Origin: a virus
Length of the DNA: 64,000 nt
Strand: one strand, 5' to 3'
Virus record (IMG/VR): IMGVR_UViG_3300033146_004475
Location: 1-64,000 of that record
Below the pieces are notes generated by a model. The model did no database searches, was not told where the DNA came from, and saw only the letters and a program-made list of their open reading frames with translations. Position numbers and translations under genes: made by a program. Below are positions 41,573 to 49,204 of this stretch, piece after piece; within the stretch, counting starts at the first letter, position 1, and each line of letters opens with the position of its first letter.

Positions 41573-41781
41573 TTAAATCTCCTTTTCAAAAAAAGAGCAA
41601 GTAGGAACTCTTTGTATTGTTACAAAATCTGTTTTTATGCTTTCGTCCATTTCTAATTTTAAAACATAATCCTTCCACCACCAATTAAATGTTTGTGATA
41701 CAACCATAATGGAGGATTATTATCAGTAAAATATATTGGTGGTGTTTTAAAAAAATTGTGTGTCATACGGAAAGATTTCAT
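41573..41781 (-). pseudogene. Small gene with a probable single-base frameshift
   Basis: ATG 41781 overlaps the upstream stop (ATGA). The first frame gives 40 residues (FFKTPPIYFTDNNPPLWL...) and stops. A different frame from about 41707 to 41573 gives WWWKDYVLKLEMDESIKTDF and FVTIQRVPTCSFFEKEI. Adding one base near 41705 joins them into a coherent 69-residue protein that ends one base before the next ATG. One base is therefore missing in nature or in the sequence. Confidence 0.5.
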
Positions 41782-42347
41782 ACAACCAACCTAAGATTTG
41801 CTTTTAATTGTGAATTTTGCATAACTTCTATCTCTTGTCGCTTTATTAAATCTTTTCTTATTTGCTTCTGTTTTGGTTCTTGTTTGCTTAGTGCCATATT
41901 TAAAATATCTTCCATACTTGCCTGTTTCAGAAAAATCTCATTACTTGGTTTTTCAATTTTTCTAAAATGAGCTAAATCATCCAATGATATATTTTGATAA
42001 ATCCTTTTATTAATTGGTCGAGCATCAATAGGATTAAACAAATCATAATCTACAGGGGACTGGATTTGTAATGTGATATTATTGGCTAATTGACATCTTA
42101 ATGTAGGCATGTGTACAGGATAATTTTGTGATACAACATTTTGATAATAATCCCAATCCACATAATCAGAAATTCCTCTCATGTTTGATTCTTTATGTCT
42201 GAATGAGATTGCCATTTTTCTATATTCAACGGATTCTGCTGCTGAAATTTCCCAACCATATTCCTGTAATCTGTAGGTATTGCTTTCCCATCCATTCCAA
42301 AATAATTTTACAGGATGGGAAAGCATACTATTATTCTTCCAGGTCAT
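41778..42347 (-). CDS. Hypothetical protein
   Basis: 189 residues. N-terminal SHPVKLFWNGWESNTYRLQEYGWEISAAES and later PVDYDLFNPIDARPINKRIY are of a kind found in phages near replication genes, with no assigned role. The C-terminus is a charged helix. Overlaps the upstream gene by 17 bases and the downstream start by four. Confidence 0.5.
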   Translation of the reverse strand: MTWKNNSMLSHPVKLFWNGWESNTYRLQEYGWEISAAESVEYRKMAISFRHKESNMRGISDYVDWDYYQNVVSQNYPVHMPTLRCQLANNITLQIQSPVDYDLFNPIDARPINKRIYQNISLDDLAHFRKIEKPSNEIFLKQASMEDILNMALSKQEPKQKQIRKDLIKRQEIEVMQNSQLKANLRLVV

Positions 42348-42537
42348 GACCTATTTCCAATTTAATTTCCAGTATTTCTCTGTCAATATTTTTGAGCAGT
42401 CTTGTTACTTTGGCCTTTTCTCTTAATATATTTTTTAGTTTTGCTTTGGCAGTTTTAACAATTTCTTCATAAATTTCTTTTTCTGCTTCTTTGATAACAT
42501 TGTTAACAAGTTTGTTCGTGGGTGAAATTTTGTCCAT
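42331..42537 (-). CDS. Small coiled-coil protein
   Basis: 68 residues, continuous charged helix (VIKEAEKEIYEEIVKTAKAK). No family. AGGAGAAGTAAA upstream. Confidence 0.5.
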   Translation of the reverse strand: MDKISPTNKLVNNVIKEAEKEIYEEIVKTAKAKLKNILREKAKVTRLLKNIDREILEIKLEIGHDLEE

Positions 42538-42564
42538 TTTACTTCTCCTTTTAAGGGTTGTTGG

Positions 42565-43104
42565 TTACTTTCTAAATTCTGGTTTTAAATTAAATTCGGC
42601 AAACAATCTCTCTAACTGTTTACCAAGCTTCATGCCTTTTCCTTTTTTCCTCTCTTTGTAAATTGCATATTTAGGATATATTTTATTTGGGTACTTTATC
42701 CTAAATAATTTTAATAGTTTTTTAACACTGTTCTTTTTTAATTTTTTTGGTTTTGCTTTTTCTGATGGATGAACATATTCTAAGTAAGTCATTGGTGGAT
42801 TTTCAATAAAATCAGCTAAAGAGCGTAAAAAATCAGGCAAAGTAATGTCAAATTTATGAAGTCCACAACGAATAAAAGAATTAGTTATTTTCCCTTCCAT
42901 AGTGTTGGCTTGTCTGTGAATAATCCCACGAATCAAGCCAGATTCTTCTGACTTACCTAAATTCTTTGCATTACTGGAGTGAGCATGATCACATACCATA
43001 TCTTCTGCATTGAATTTCATTTTCAAAATAGGACAAATACACCTTTGTTTTCTATGAAAATGTTTTCTGATTTTTTTCAAATCTTTTTGATTTATTTGTT
43101 TCAT
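42565..43104 (-). CDS. Recombination endonuclease VII-like protein
   Basis: 179 residues. The His-Me/T4 gp49-type core is visible: CICPILKMKF, then MVCDHAHSSN, and RGIIHRQANTMEGKI, where DH, H and N are the catalytic residues. The canonical four-Cys zinc frame is partial. It resolves branched DNA before packaging. A basic C-terminal part follows. Confidence 0.8.
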   Translation of the reverse strand: MKQINQKDLKKIRKHFHRKQRCICPILKMKFNAEDMVCDHAHSSNAKNLGKSEESGLIRGIIHRQANTMEGKITNSFIRCGLHKFDITLPDFLRSLADFIENPPMTYLEYVHPSEKAKPKKLKKNSVKKLLKLFRIKYPNKIYPKYAIYKERKKGKGMKLGKQLERLFAEFNLKPEFRK

Positions 43105-43430
43105 TGTTCTGTCAAATCATCTATAATGACTAAATTTTGTTCAGTGGTTGTTAAGTCAGCTAATGCCATTCCTAATATAGAAAACATAGTTTTTCTATCT
43201 TGCATTTTATAGGCATTTGAGAATTTTATCCTTACTTCTTCTGGAAATATTTTTACATCAGAACAACAACTAAAATCCGGGCAACATTCGTTTCTAATTG
43301 GATTATGAATTGATCTTCCCTTTACCCATTGTTCCAGTTGATAATTAATGCTTTGATTAGTAGTCATTCCTTTAAATTCAATATCAGTTTTACTTTTTAC
43401 AATAACTTCTTGCAATGAATGTTTTTTCAT
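43101..43430 (-). CDS. Hypothetical protein with CC motifs
   Basis: 109 residues from ATG 43430 with AAAGGATATT upstream. NECCPDFSCC is a conserved phage motif of unknown role; C-terminal helices follow. Overlaps the endonuclease VII gene by four bases. Confidence 0.5.
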   Translation of the reverse strand: MKKHSLQEVIVKSKTDIEFKGMTTNQSINYQLEQWVKGRSIHNPIRNECCPDFSCCSDVKIFPEEVRIKFSNAYKMQDRKTMFSILGMALADLTTTEQNLVIIDDLTEQ

Positions 43431-43432
43431 TT

Positions 43433-44299
43433 TTAATATCCTTTTAAAGTTAAATACCAATCATCTAAATCAGAACATATTGATGGAAAATTATATTTTT
43501 TGGCCATATTATTTATTTTAATTTTGCTTATTCGATCTTCTGTTATTTTATAATTAGGAGTACCTCTAAAAGGAAGAATAACAAGTGATTTATTTCTATT
43601 TATGATGTCTTTACCTTCCCTGCTTGTTAAAGATTCATATGTTTTGTAATGAGTAGGTAATTCATTTTTTAGAAATTTTAAAGCTGTTTTTTCACCTACC
43701 CCTGAAACTCCTTTAACTTCATCCGAAGTACAACCAGCCATGCTTTTTATACGTTTCCACATCTTTGGCTCAATCCCATATTCTTTTATGAATTTTGCTT
43801 TAGTATAATATGTGTTTGTTGATGGTTTTAAAATACAAACAGTATCAGTTAATAATTGATACATATCTTGATCAGAAGTAACAATAACTATTTCATTGTT
43901 ACGATAAGTTTTACATATCTTGCCGATGATATCATCAGCTTCAAAGCCCTTAGTATTAAAAATGTTTGAATAGCCCATAGAGGGCAATATATCTTGCTCA
44001 ACAAGATCAAATTGAGGCCAGGCCATAGCATCAAGTTTCAATTCTTTTTCAGTTTTTTCTTTAGTGTTTCGTTTTAATTTATAATTAGGATATATTTTTT
44101 TTCGTAAAGAATCTTCTGGCATACTATCTGTTGCAAAAACACAAATATTAGCTTTTGTTTTACGCATAAGTAACTGGAGTTTTAATAGGAAACCAAAAAT
44201 GATATATGTTGATTGGTCCTTCTTTTTAATATTTTTATTTCCATGTTTTATGATATGGAGAACACTGGAAGTATCAAGTAGTAATATGCGTTTTTTCAT
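43433..44299 (-). CDS. 5'-3' exonuclease / flap endonuclease
   Basis: 288 residues. The FEN/PIN acidic residues are present: LLLDTSS, FATDSMPE, FEADDIIGK, VTSDQDMYQL; the helix-hairpin-helix is VSGVGEKTALKFL. It removes RNA primers and 5' flaps, the function missing from the phage DNA polymerase. First gene after a terminator. Confidence 0.88.
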   Translation of the reverse strand: MKKRILLLDTSSVLHIIKHGNKNIKKKDQSTYIIFGFLLKLQLLMRKTKANICVFATDSMPEDSLRKKIYPNYKLKRNTKEKTEKELKLDAMAWPQFDLVEQDILPSMGYSNIFNTKGFEADDIIGKICKTYRNNEIVIVTSDQDMYQLLTDTVCILKPSTNTYYTKAKFIKEYGIEPKMWKRIKSMAGCTSDEVKGVSGVGEKTALKFLKNELPTHYKTYESLTSREGKDIINRNKSLVILPFRGTPNYKITEDRISKIKINNMAKKYNFPSICSDLDDWYLTLKGY

Positions 44300-44315
44300 T
44301 GTTTCCTCGTTTGAA

Positions 44316-44349
44316 AAACACGGGACCCTTTATTTTGAGTCCCGTGTTT
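44316..44349 (-). terminator. Intrinsic terminator between SAP-like and exonuclease genes
   Basis: AAACACGGGAC (44316-44326) and its complement (44339-44349) form an 11-bp stem with 12-nt loop. On the minus strand the stem is followed by a TTTTTC run. Confidence 0.85.
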
Positions 44350-44383
44350 ACTATGTTGAAAAAATTAATTTACGGGGTATTAT

Positions 44384-45217
44384 TTAATCATCTTCCCATT
44401 CACCATCTTCCCATTCACCATCTTCCCATTCATCATTATCTTCTTTGTCGTCCTCATCTTCATCTTCATCTTCAAATAAAGCTTCAATAACAAGAGTTCT
44501 TAATTTTTTTACTGGTTTTGATGTATCAACATCAAGATCCTCCTCGTCACAAAGTTGTTTCAATTCCTTTTTACTCATGGCGTTAATGGTTTCTTCTGAT
44601 AGTTCATCCTCATCTTCATCCTCATCAGAATCTTCATCAGAATCTTCATCAGAATCTTCATCAGAATCTTCATCAGAATCTTCATCAGAATCTTCATCAG
44701 AATCTTCATCAGAATCTTCATCAGAATCTTCATCAGAATCTTCAAATAATGCTTCAATGACAAGCTCTCTTAGTTTTTTTACTGTTTTTGATGTATCAAC
44801 ATCAAGATCCTCATCATCACAAAGTTGTTTCAATTCCTTTTTACTCATTGTATTGATAGTTTCTTCTGATATTTCATCCTCATCTTCATCCTCATCTTCA
44901 TCCTCATCTTCATCCTCATCAGAATCTTCATCTTCATCAGAATCTTCATCAGAATCTTCATCCTCATCAGAATCTTCATCTTCATCAGAATCATCATCAA
45001 AATCATCACCAAAAATTTCTTTAAACTTATCAAAGAGTAGTTCAGATAATTCTTCTGTGGTTGTTTCAATAAATTTAAGTTTGTCAACATCATCTCCTAT
45101 TGTTTCAGTAAGTCCAAACTCAATCTTTCCTTTACTGAACTCAAGGGCTTTACTCACATTTACGGTAATTCTACGATCTGCAACAATGAGTACGTCCATT
45201 TTCTTTTTCTTAGCCAT
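44384..45217 (-). CDS. Acidic repeat protein with two SAP/HeH-like modules
   Basis: 277 residues from ATG 45217 (GGAGG six bases upstream; an ATG at 45229 overlaps recA). After a 70-residue beta domain (MDVLIVADRRITVNVSKAL) come acidic tracts (DEDSDEDED), then a module INTMSKKELKQLCDDEDLDV + KKLRELVIEALF. A run of ten SDED units follows, then a near copy of the module (INAMSKKELKQLCDEEDLDV) and a WEDGEWED tail. The module resembles SAP/HeH nucleic-acid-binding helices. Between RecA and FEN genes; may be an SSB-like partner or a DNA mimic. Confidence 0.55.
   Translation of the reverse strand: MAKKKKMDVLIVADRRITVNVSKALEFSKGKIEFGLTETIGDDVDKLKFIETTTEELSELLFDKFKEIFGDDFDDDSDEDEDSDEDEDSDEDSDEDEDSDEDEDEDEDEDEDEDEISEETINTMSKKELKQLCDDEDLDVDTSKTVKKLRELVIEALFEDSDEDSDEDSDEDSDEDSDEDSDEDSDEDSDEDSDEDSDEDEDEDELSEETINAMSKKELKQLCDEEDLDVDTSKPVKKLRTLVIEALFEDEDEDEDDKEDNDEWEDGEWEDGEWEDD
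44622..44745 (-). repeat. 12-bp tandem repeat encoding SDED units
   Basis: About ten copies of a 12-bp unit (plus-strand CATCAGAATCTT). It stays in frame whatever the copy number, so length variation would change only the acidic linker. Confidence 0.85.
44875..45000 (-). repeat. Imperfect acidic-codon repeat
   Basis: Mixed 6- and 12-bp units (CATCCT/CATCTT/AGAATC) encoding D/E/S tracts in the N-terminal linker of the same protein; more diverged than the neighbouring 12-bp array. Confidence 0.7.
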
Positions 45218-45228
45218 GAAATCCTCCA

Positions 45229-46323
45229 TTATGATTTATATTTTCTTTTTCGTTTTGGTTTTAATTTAGCCAAAACAGCGTTATAGGTTTCTTGACAAAG
45301 TTGAAATAATTCATCCTCTCTGTCATTTTTCTCAATGTTATCAATGATTCCTTTTATTGATGTTTTTTCTGCAATAAATCCTTTTGTATTTATTGCTTTT
45401 GATGTTCCTGTCCAATTTCCTTCATCAATCAAGAAATTAATACAAGATTTTAAATTATCAACGCCATAATCATTTAGAATTGGAAAGTAAACTTCTCCAT
45501 GATTGCCTGTTAATTTGTTTTTGGTTATTTTGGCCTGAACATTTGTGATAACTGTCCTTTTGCCCTTTTTTTCTTTTTTCTGACAAGCTAACCAAATTTC
45601 ATGAAAGGAGTAAAACTTCAATGCCCTTCCACCTGATCTTGTTTTAGGTGTAAACATAGCTCCAAATCCTATATTGTCTCTTGTTTGAGAAATAATAATT
45701 ATAGCTGATTTGTTATCACTTAAATCTTGTATTCTTTGAGAACAAAATTTAGCAAATGCTTTTGGTTTTCCATCACCATAATCCCCTTTAATTTTACCTC
45801 CTTTTTCTCTTGCCTTTCGGTTTTCTTTATCTTTTTCAATTGCAGCTTCAGAAGTTAAAGCATCAAATGAATCCAATATATTTATAAAAGGACGATCATC
45901 TTCCAGGTATCTAGCAACATTATCATTATACTCCTCAATGGTTTTGCTTCTGACTAATTCAATTCTATCAGCACAATCTTTTCCAAATAGATAAACTAAA
46001 TCAAATTCATTAGCTGCTTCCACATCGTCATAAATGAATCGGTATTTGTCAAACCTGGGTTGTAATGCACATTCAGCAAATACTGTAAAGCCAAATATTG
46101 TTTTTCCAGAATGAGAATCACCTATTAAATTTACCATCTTGCCAAGTTTAAATGCTCCTTCAATTCTTCCAGAACATTCAAGATTAAAAGTAGTTGACCC
46201 AGTAGGAATTAAGGAATTAGGATCAAGTCGAGAAGGTTCTTTTTTAACTTCCTTGACCTTTTTTTGAAAGTCTTTTGCAATTTTATCCAAAGGACTTTTT
46301 TTTATTTTAATTCGCTTTGCCAT
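45229..46323 (-). CDS. RecA/UvsX-like recombinase
   Basis: 364 residues. Walker A is GDSHSGKT (68-75), Walker B FINILDSFD, and IIIISQTRDN is the RecA-type sensor strand. A loop with FTPKTRSGGRALKFYS matches L2-region sequence of the phage RecA group. It promotes strand exchange and recombination-dependent replication, next to SSB and clamp loader genes. Confidence 0.9.
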   Translation of the reverse strand: MAKRIKIKKSPLDKIAKDFQKKVKEVKKEPSRLDPNSLIPTGSTTFNLECSGRIEGAFKLGKMVNLIGDSHSGKTIFGFTVFAECALQPRFDKYRFIYDDVEAANEFDLVYLFGKDCADRIELVRSKTIEEYNDNVARYLEDDRPFINILDSFDALTSEAAIEKDKENRKAREKGGKIKGDYGDGKPKAFAKFCSQRIQDLSDNKSAIIIISQTRDNIGFGAMFTPKTRSGGRALKFYSFHEIWLACQKKEKKGKRTVITNVQAKITKNKLTGNHGEVYFPILNDYGVDNLKSCINFLIDEGNWTGTSKAINTKGFIAEKTSIKGIIDNIEKNDREDELFQLCQETYNAVLAKLKPKRKRKYKS

Positions 46324-46329
46324 AATCCC

Positions 46330-47232
46330 TTACTTCCTTGTCCGAATTTTTCTCTTTCTCTTCTTTGGTTTTGGACTTTCTTCTCCTTTTAGTTTTTTCT
46401 TTTTCTTTTTCTTTTTGGATTTAAAGGAAGAATCGTCAATGTCCTTTTCATCAGTATCAAATGGAGCATCATCATTATCAGGTTTATTGTCATCCTTAAA
46501 TGCTTTAGCAATGGCTTCATATGATGGGTGCATGTTGATTACCTGATCAAGAGAAAAAGTAGCATCGAGTATTTTGTCAGGAATTGGAGATTCCCTGTCA
46601 ACAAATCTATGTCCAAGATATGATGTATTTTCACGGCCTGATCCTTTTCTTGTCCAACAGACACTTTTGCCTGTATCTGGATCAGAGAAAACAACGTATC
46701 CACCCCCTCTTGGAAGTTTAGCAATCTCCTCAATTTTCTCTTCCATAAAGAAATGAGCAGCATCAAAAATTTGAATGCCCTTTTTTTCTTCAGTTGGATT
46801 TGTTCTGTTCCAGATAAGATAAATAGAACGTCTTTTAGGTCTAATTTTTGACCACTCTGCTTTTTCCAATCTTTTTGATTTCATATATTCACAGATTGGG
46901 CAGGGCTTGTTGAAATTTTCATACGGACAAACATAAGGTTGATTCATTTTTCCAACATTTTGATGAACAAACAAATCTAAAACATAATCAAAATCTCCTT
47001 TCTCTGTAACAGGTTGATTCTGATCATCAAACGGCATATCTTTTCCAGCTTCCCAGGGAAGAATATCAACAATATGTTGTGCTTCCGTGCATCTAAAAAA
47101 TCCAACCCCTTCTGGTATGTCATTTTTGTTAAAAACAGTTGGAAATCTACCCCCTGTTTGTCGTGGTGCTTGATTGTGTCTTTTCTTTAGTCCACCTCTT
47201 TTTTTCCTCATTCTTGATCTAAAACTACCCAT
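46330..47232 (-). CDS. gp32-like single-stranded DNA-binding protein
   Basis: 300 residues. Basic N-terminus (FRSRMRKKRGGLKKRHNQ) as in gp32 LAST-type cooperativity segments; an OB fold with a CPYENFNKPCPICEY zinc knuckle, near FVHQNVGKMNQPYV; an acidic stretch at about 255-275; and, unusually, a very basic end (KSKKKKKKKKL, KPKKRKRKIRTRK) instead of the usual acidic tail tip. It binds ssDNA at forks and coordinates with RecA. Confidence 0.75.
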   Translation of the reverse strand: MGSFRSRMRKKRGGLKKRHNQAPRQTGGRFPTVFNKNDIPEGVGFFRCTEAQHIVDILPWEAGKDMPFDDQNQPVTEKGDFDYVLDLFVHQNVGKMNQPYVCPYENFNKPCPICEYMKSKRLEKAEWSKIRPKRRSIYLIWNRTNPTEEKKGIQIFDAAHFFMEEKIEEIAKLPRGGGYVVFSDPDTGKSVCWTRKGSGRENTSYLGHRFVDRESPIPDKILDATFSLDQVINMHPSYEAIAKAFKDDNKPDNDDAPFDTDEKDIDDSSFKSKKKKKKKKLKGEESPKPKKRKRKIRTRK

Positions 47233-47292
47233 AACTTCTACTCCTTACATTTTACATTAAATGAAATACGGGACTATGCCCTGAGTTCTATT

Positions 47293-47802
47293 CTACTTTT
47301 TCTTTTTCCTCCTTTTTAGACTTTCGTTTAATTCTCTCTTGTGCTGAGAATGGTTAGTTGCTGATATATGTTTTTGCAAATCTCTTACTTTATTCCTGGG
47401 TTCAGCATAAAATCCAGATATTTGCAATGACACCAAGTTACTCAGAGCATGCTTTTTGTGATCAAATGCGTTTTTAATGCCCTGTAATGAATTAACTCTT
47501 TTAACACATTTGTTATATTTCTTCATGCTATTTAAATATTTTTTATTAGTTTTGATGATGTTTTTTATGGCAGCTTCAGTTGGCTTTGTTGGAAGTTTAT
47601 ATTTTGTTTCCCATTTTTGTCTGATATCTAAATCAATTTGTGCTTCTACCCATTCTAATTTTAATTTAGCATCATCTCTTTTATAAACAGAATCAGCAAA
47701 AGCTTCGGTATAATATGCATAAATTGATGGATGTGTAAGCCATTCTCCTTCTAAATCTTCCTCATTTATTTCTATATCTAAAGCATAATTACGAATTTCC
47801 AT
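47293..47802 (-). CDS. Hypothetical helical protein of the recombination cluster
   Basis: 169 residues: acidic N-terminus (IEINEEDLEGEWLTHPSIYA), long helices, very basic end (LKRRKKKK). It lies between clamp loader and SSB/RecA genes. Position and size recall UvsY-like mediators, but sequence does not show this, so the name is not used. Confidence 0.45.
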   Translation of the reverse strand: MEIRNYALDIEINEEDLEGEWLTHPSIYAYYTEAFADSVYKRDDAKLKLEWVEAQIDLDIRQKWETKYKLPTKPTEAAIKNIIKTNKKYLNSMKKYNKCVKRVNSLQGIKNAFDHKKHALSNLVSLQISGFYAEPRNKVRDLQKHISATNHSQHKRELNESLKRRKKKK

Positions 47803-47805
47803 AAT

Positions 47806-48744
47806 TTATTCCTCTTCAATGAAACAAGCTTTGTAACAAGCTAAGGTCAAACCAGATGATCCACTATCATAAAAATTATTCTTAAATTCATCCATAACCA
47901 TAGCCACTTCCATACCTCCGTTGTTTAATAGAACTTTGTTCAAATAACCGAGAATAGGCCGTCTTGCTGATTCTCCATCAGTGTTCATTTTTTTTAAAAG
48001 GCTTTTTACTCTTGCCCAACGAGAATTTTCATTTATATTAAAATTGATTAAAGCTTGGCAGATTAGTCTCATATCCTCTTCAGTTGTTCCAGCAGCTTTT
48101 AAAGTGGACAATGCTGATTTCTCATCATCCATCATATCAATGACCATATCAAGATATTTTAAAGCAATTCCAGCAGATCCACCAGATAATTCAACTATTT
48201 TGTCAAAAACTTTGATTGAATGTTTCTTTACTTGCTCTTTCTTGAGTATTGACTTCATTAATTTGATCATTTCAGAACTTGTTAATAGCTGTACCTCATA
48301 AATGTGACATCTACGCTTAAATGTTGTCCTAAGAGCTTCAGGATTAGTTGTACATATAATAAAATGTACATGAGAAGGGGGTTCTTCTAAAGCTTTGAGT
48401 AAAGCCTCCTGTGGTGGTTTGAGGAGCATATGAGCCTCATCCAAAAGGATAACTTTTTTGTTTCCTTTTAGTGGTGCATATTTCATAGAAGAAATTATAC
48501 TACGAATAGCTGGCAATGTTCGGTCATTAGCTGTATTTAATTCTTTGAAATCAGATTTAGCACATTTTAATCCTCTTGCAATGATTCTTGCCAAAGTGGT
48601 CTTGCCAGCGCCGGAGGGACCGATAATCATAAAAGAAGAAGGAGGATTATCTCTTTTTAACATTGCTGTTATTGATTTTTTGATTTCTTCATTGCCAGAG
48701 AAATCTTTAAATGTAGATGGCCTGTAATCTGTTTGCAAGCTCAC
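47806..48744 (-). CDS. Clamp loader AAA+ subunit (DnaX/RFC-small-like)
   Basis: 312 residues from GTG 48744. Walker A GPSGAGKT (42-49), Walker B VILLDEAH (98-105), sensor ICTTNPE, and TFKRRCHIYE, the 'SRC'-like segment with RRC. C-terminal collar domain present. It loads the DnaN-like clamp encoded at 52582-53613. One gene only, so a homo-oligomer or use of host subunits is likely. Confidence 0.85.
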   Translation of the reverse strand: MSLQTDYRPSTFKDFSGNEEIKKSITAMLKRDNPPSSFMIIGPSGAGKTTLARIIARGLKCAKSDFKELNTANDRTLPAIRSIISSMKYAPLKGNKKVILLDEAHMLLKPPQEALLKALEEPPSHVHFIICTTNPEALRTTFKRRCHIYEVQLLTSSEMIKLMKSILKKEQVKKHSIKVFDKIVELSGGSAGIALKYLDMVIDMMDDEKSALSTLKAAGTTEEDMRLICQALINFNINENSRWARVKSLLKKMNTDGESARRPILGYLNKVLLNNGGMEVAMVMDEFKNNFYDSGSSGLTLACYKACFIEEE

Positions 48745-48915
48745 TTAATTACCCTCTGGTTGTTTTATATTTGCATTTTCTTTTACTCTGTCAGCTTGCC
48801 ATTGCAAAAGAATATTTCCAATGAATCTTGATCTTGACATTCCAATATCTTTGGCAGCTTCGGCAAGATCAATTTCCAATGGTACTGGAATTGTGATACT
48901 AATTGTTTTTCCCAT
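48745..48915 (-). CDS. Ribbon-helix-helix regulator
   Basis: 56 residues from ATG 48915. The pattern TISITIPVPLEIDLAEAAKDIGMSRSRFIGNIL is a CopG/Arc-type strand followed by two helices. Such small dimers bind operators in phage genomes. It is the second gene after the promoter at 49136-49164 and may control it. The stop precedes the GTG of the clamp loader by one base. Confidence 0.7.
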   Translation of the reverse strand: MGKTISITIPVPLEIDLAEAAKDIGMSRSRFIGNILLQWQADRVKENANIKQPEGN

Positions 48916-48916
48916 T

Positions 48917-49102
48917 TTAATTTACCTCTTTATCTATAAACTCACGAATTTTGTCTAACTCCTTTTTAGTGCCTACTATATTAATTGAATCCTGCATCAC
49001 GCCAAGATCTACTTTGATTTCTTTGCCGTTGACAAAAGTCAAAATAGAACTAATTTTCTTTTGAAAATTATTCCTGTGTAATATTTGTTGATTCACATCC
49101 AT
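48917..49102 (-). CDS. Small hypothetical protein
   Basis: 61 residues, TAAGGAG upstream. Segment GKEIKVDLGVMQDSINIVGTKKELDKIREFIDK is alpha/beta, like a KH-like or ferredoxin-like half. First gene after its promoter. Unknown function. Confidence 0.5.
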   Translation of the reverse strand: MDVNQQILHRNNFQKKISSILTFVNGKEIKVDLGVMQDSINIVGTKKELDKIREFIDKEVN

Positions 49103-49135
49103 AATATTCTCCTTAAATTATTTTTATTTTTAATA

Positions 49136-49164
49136 ATCATAAATCATTGCAATTAAAAAGTCAA
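49136..49164 (-). promoter_or_regulatory. Sigma70-like promoter after the polymerase gene
   Basis: On the minus strand TTGACT (49164-49159), 17-bp spacer, TATGAT (49141-49136). Its -35 overlaps the stem of the terminator next to it. Confidence 0.7.
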
Positions 49165-49180
49165 GACTTTTTTAAGTCTT
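49163..49180 (-). terminator. Short terminator after the polymerase gene
   Basis: AAGACTT (49163-49169) and AAGTCTT (49174-49180) form a 7-bp stem; the minus-strand transcript continues with GACTTTTTAA. It shares bases with the -35 of the next promoter. Confidence 0.6.
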
Positions 49181-49204
49181 TTCTAATACTTTTTTAATAA
49201 GTTC

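Noticed and set aside
44622-45000. CRISPR array
   Set aside because: Repeats are 6-12 bp without spacers and lie in a coding frame.
44445-45269. Plus-strand Ser-rich ORF opposite the acidic protein
   Set aside because: It is the mirror of the SDED repeats; the minus frame has ribosome site and domain structure.
47293-47802. UvsY recombination mediator
   Set aside because: Only position supports it; no sequence feature was recognised.
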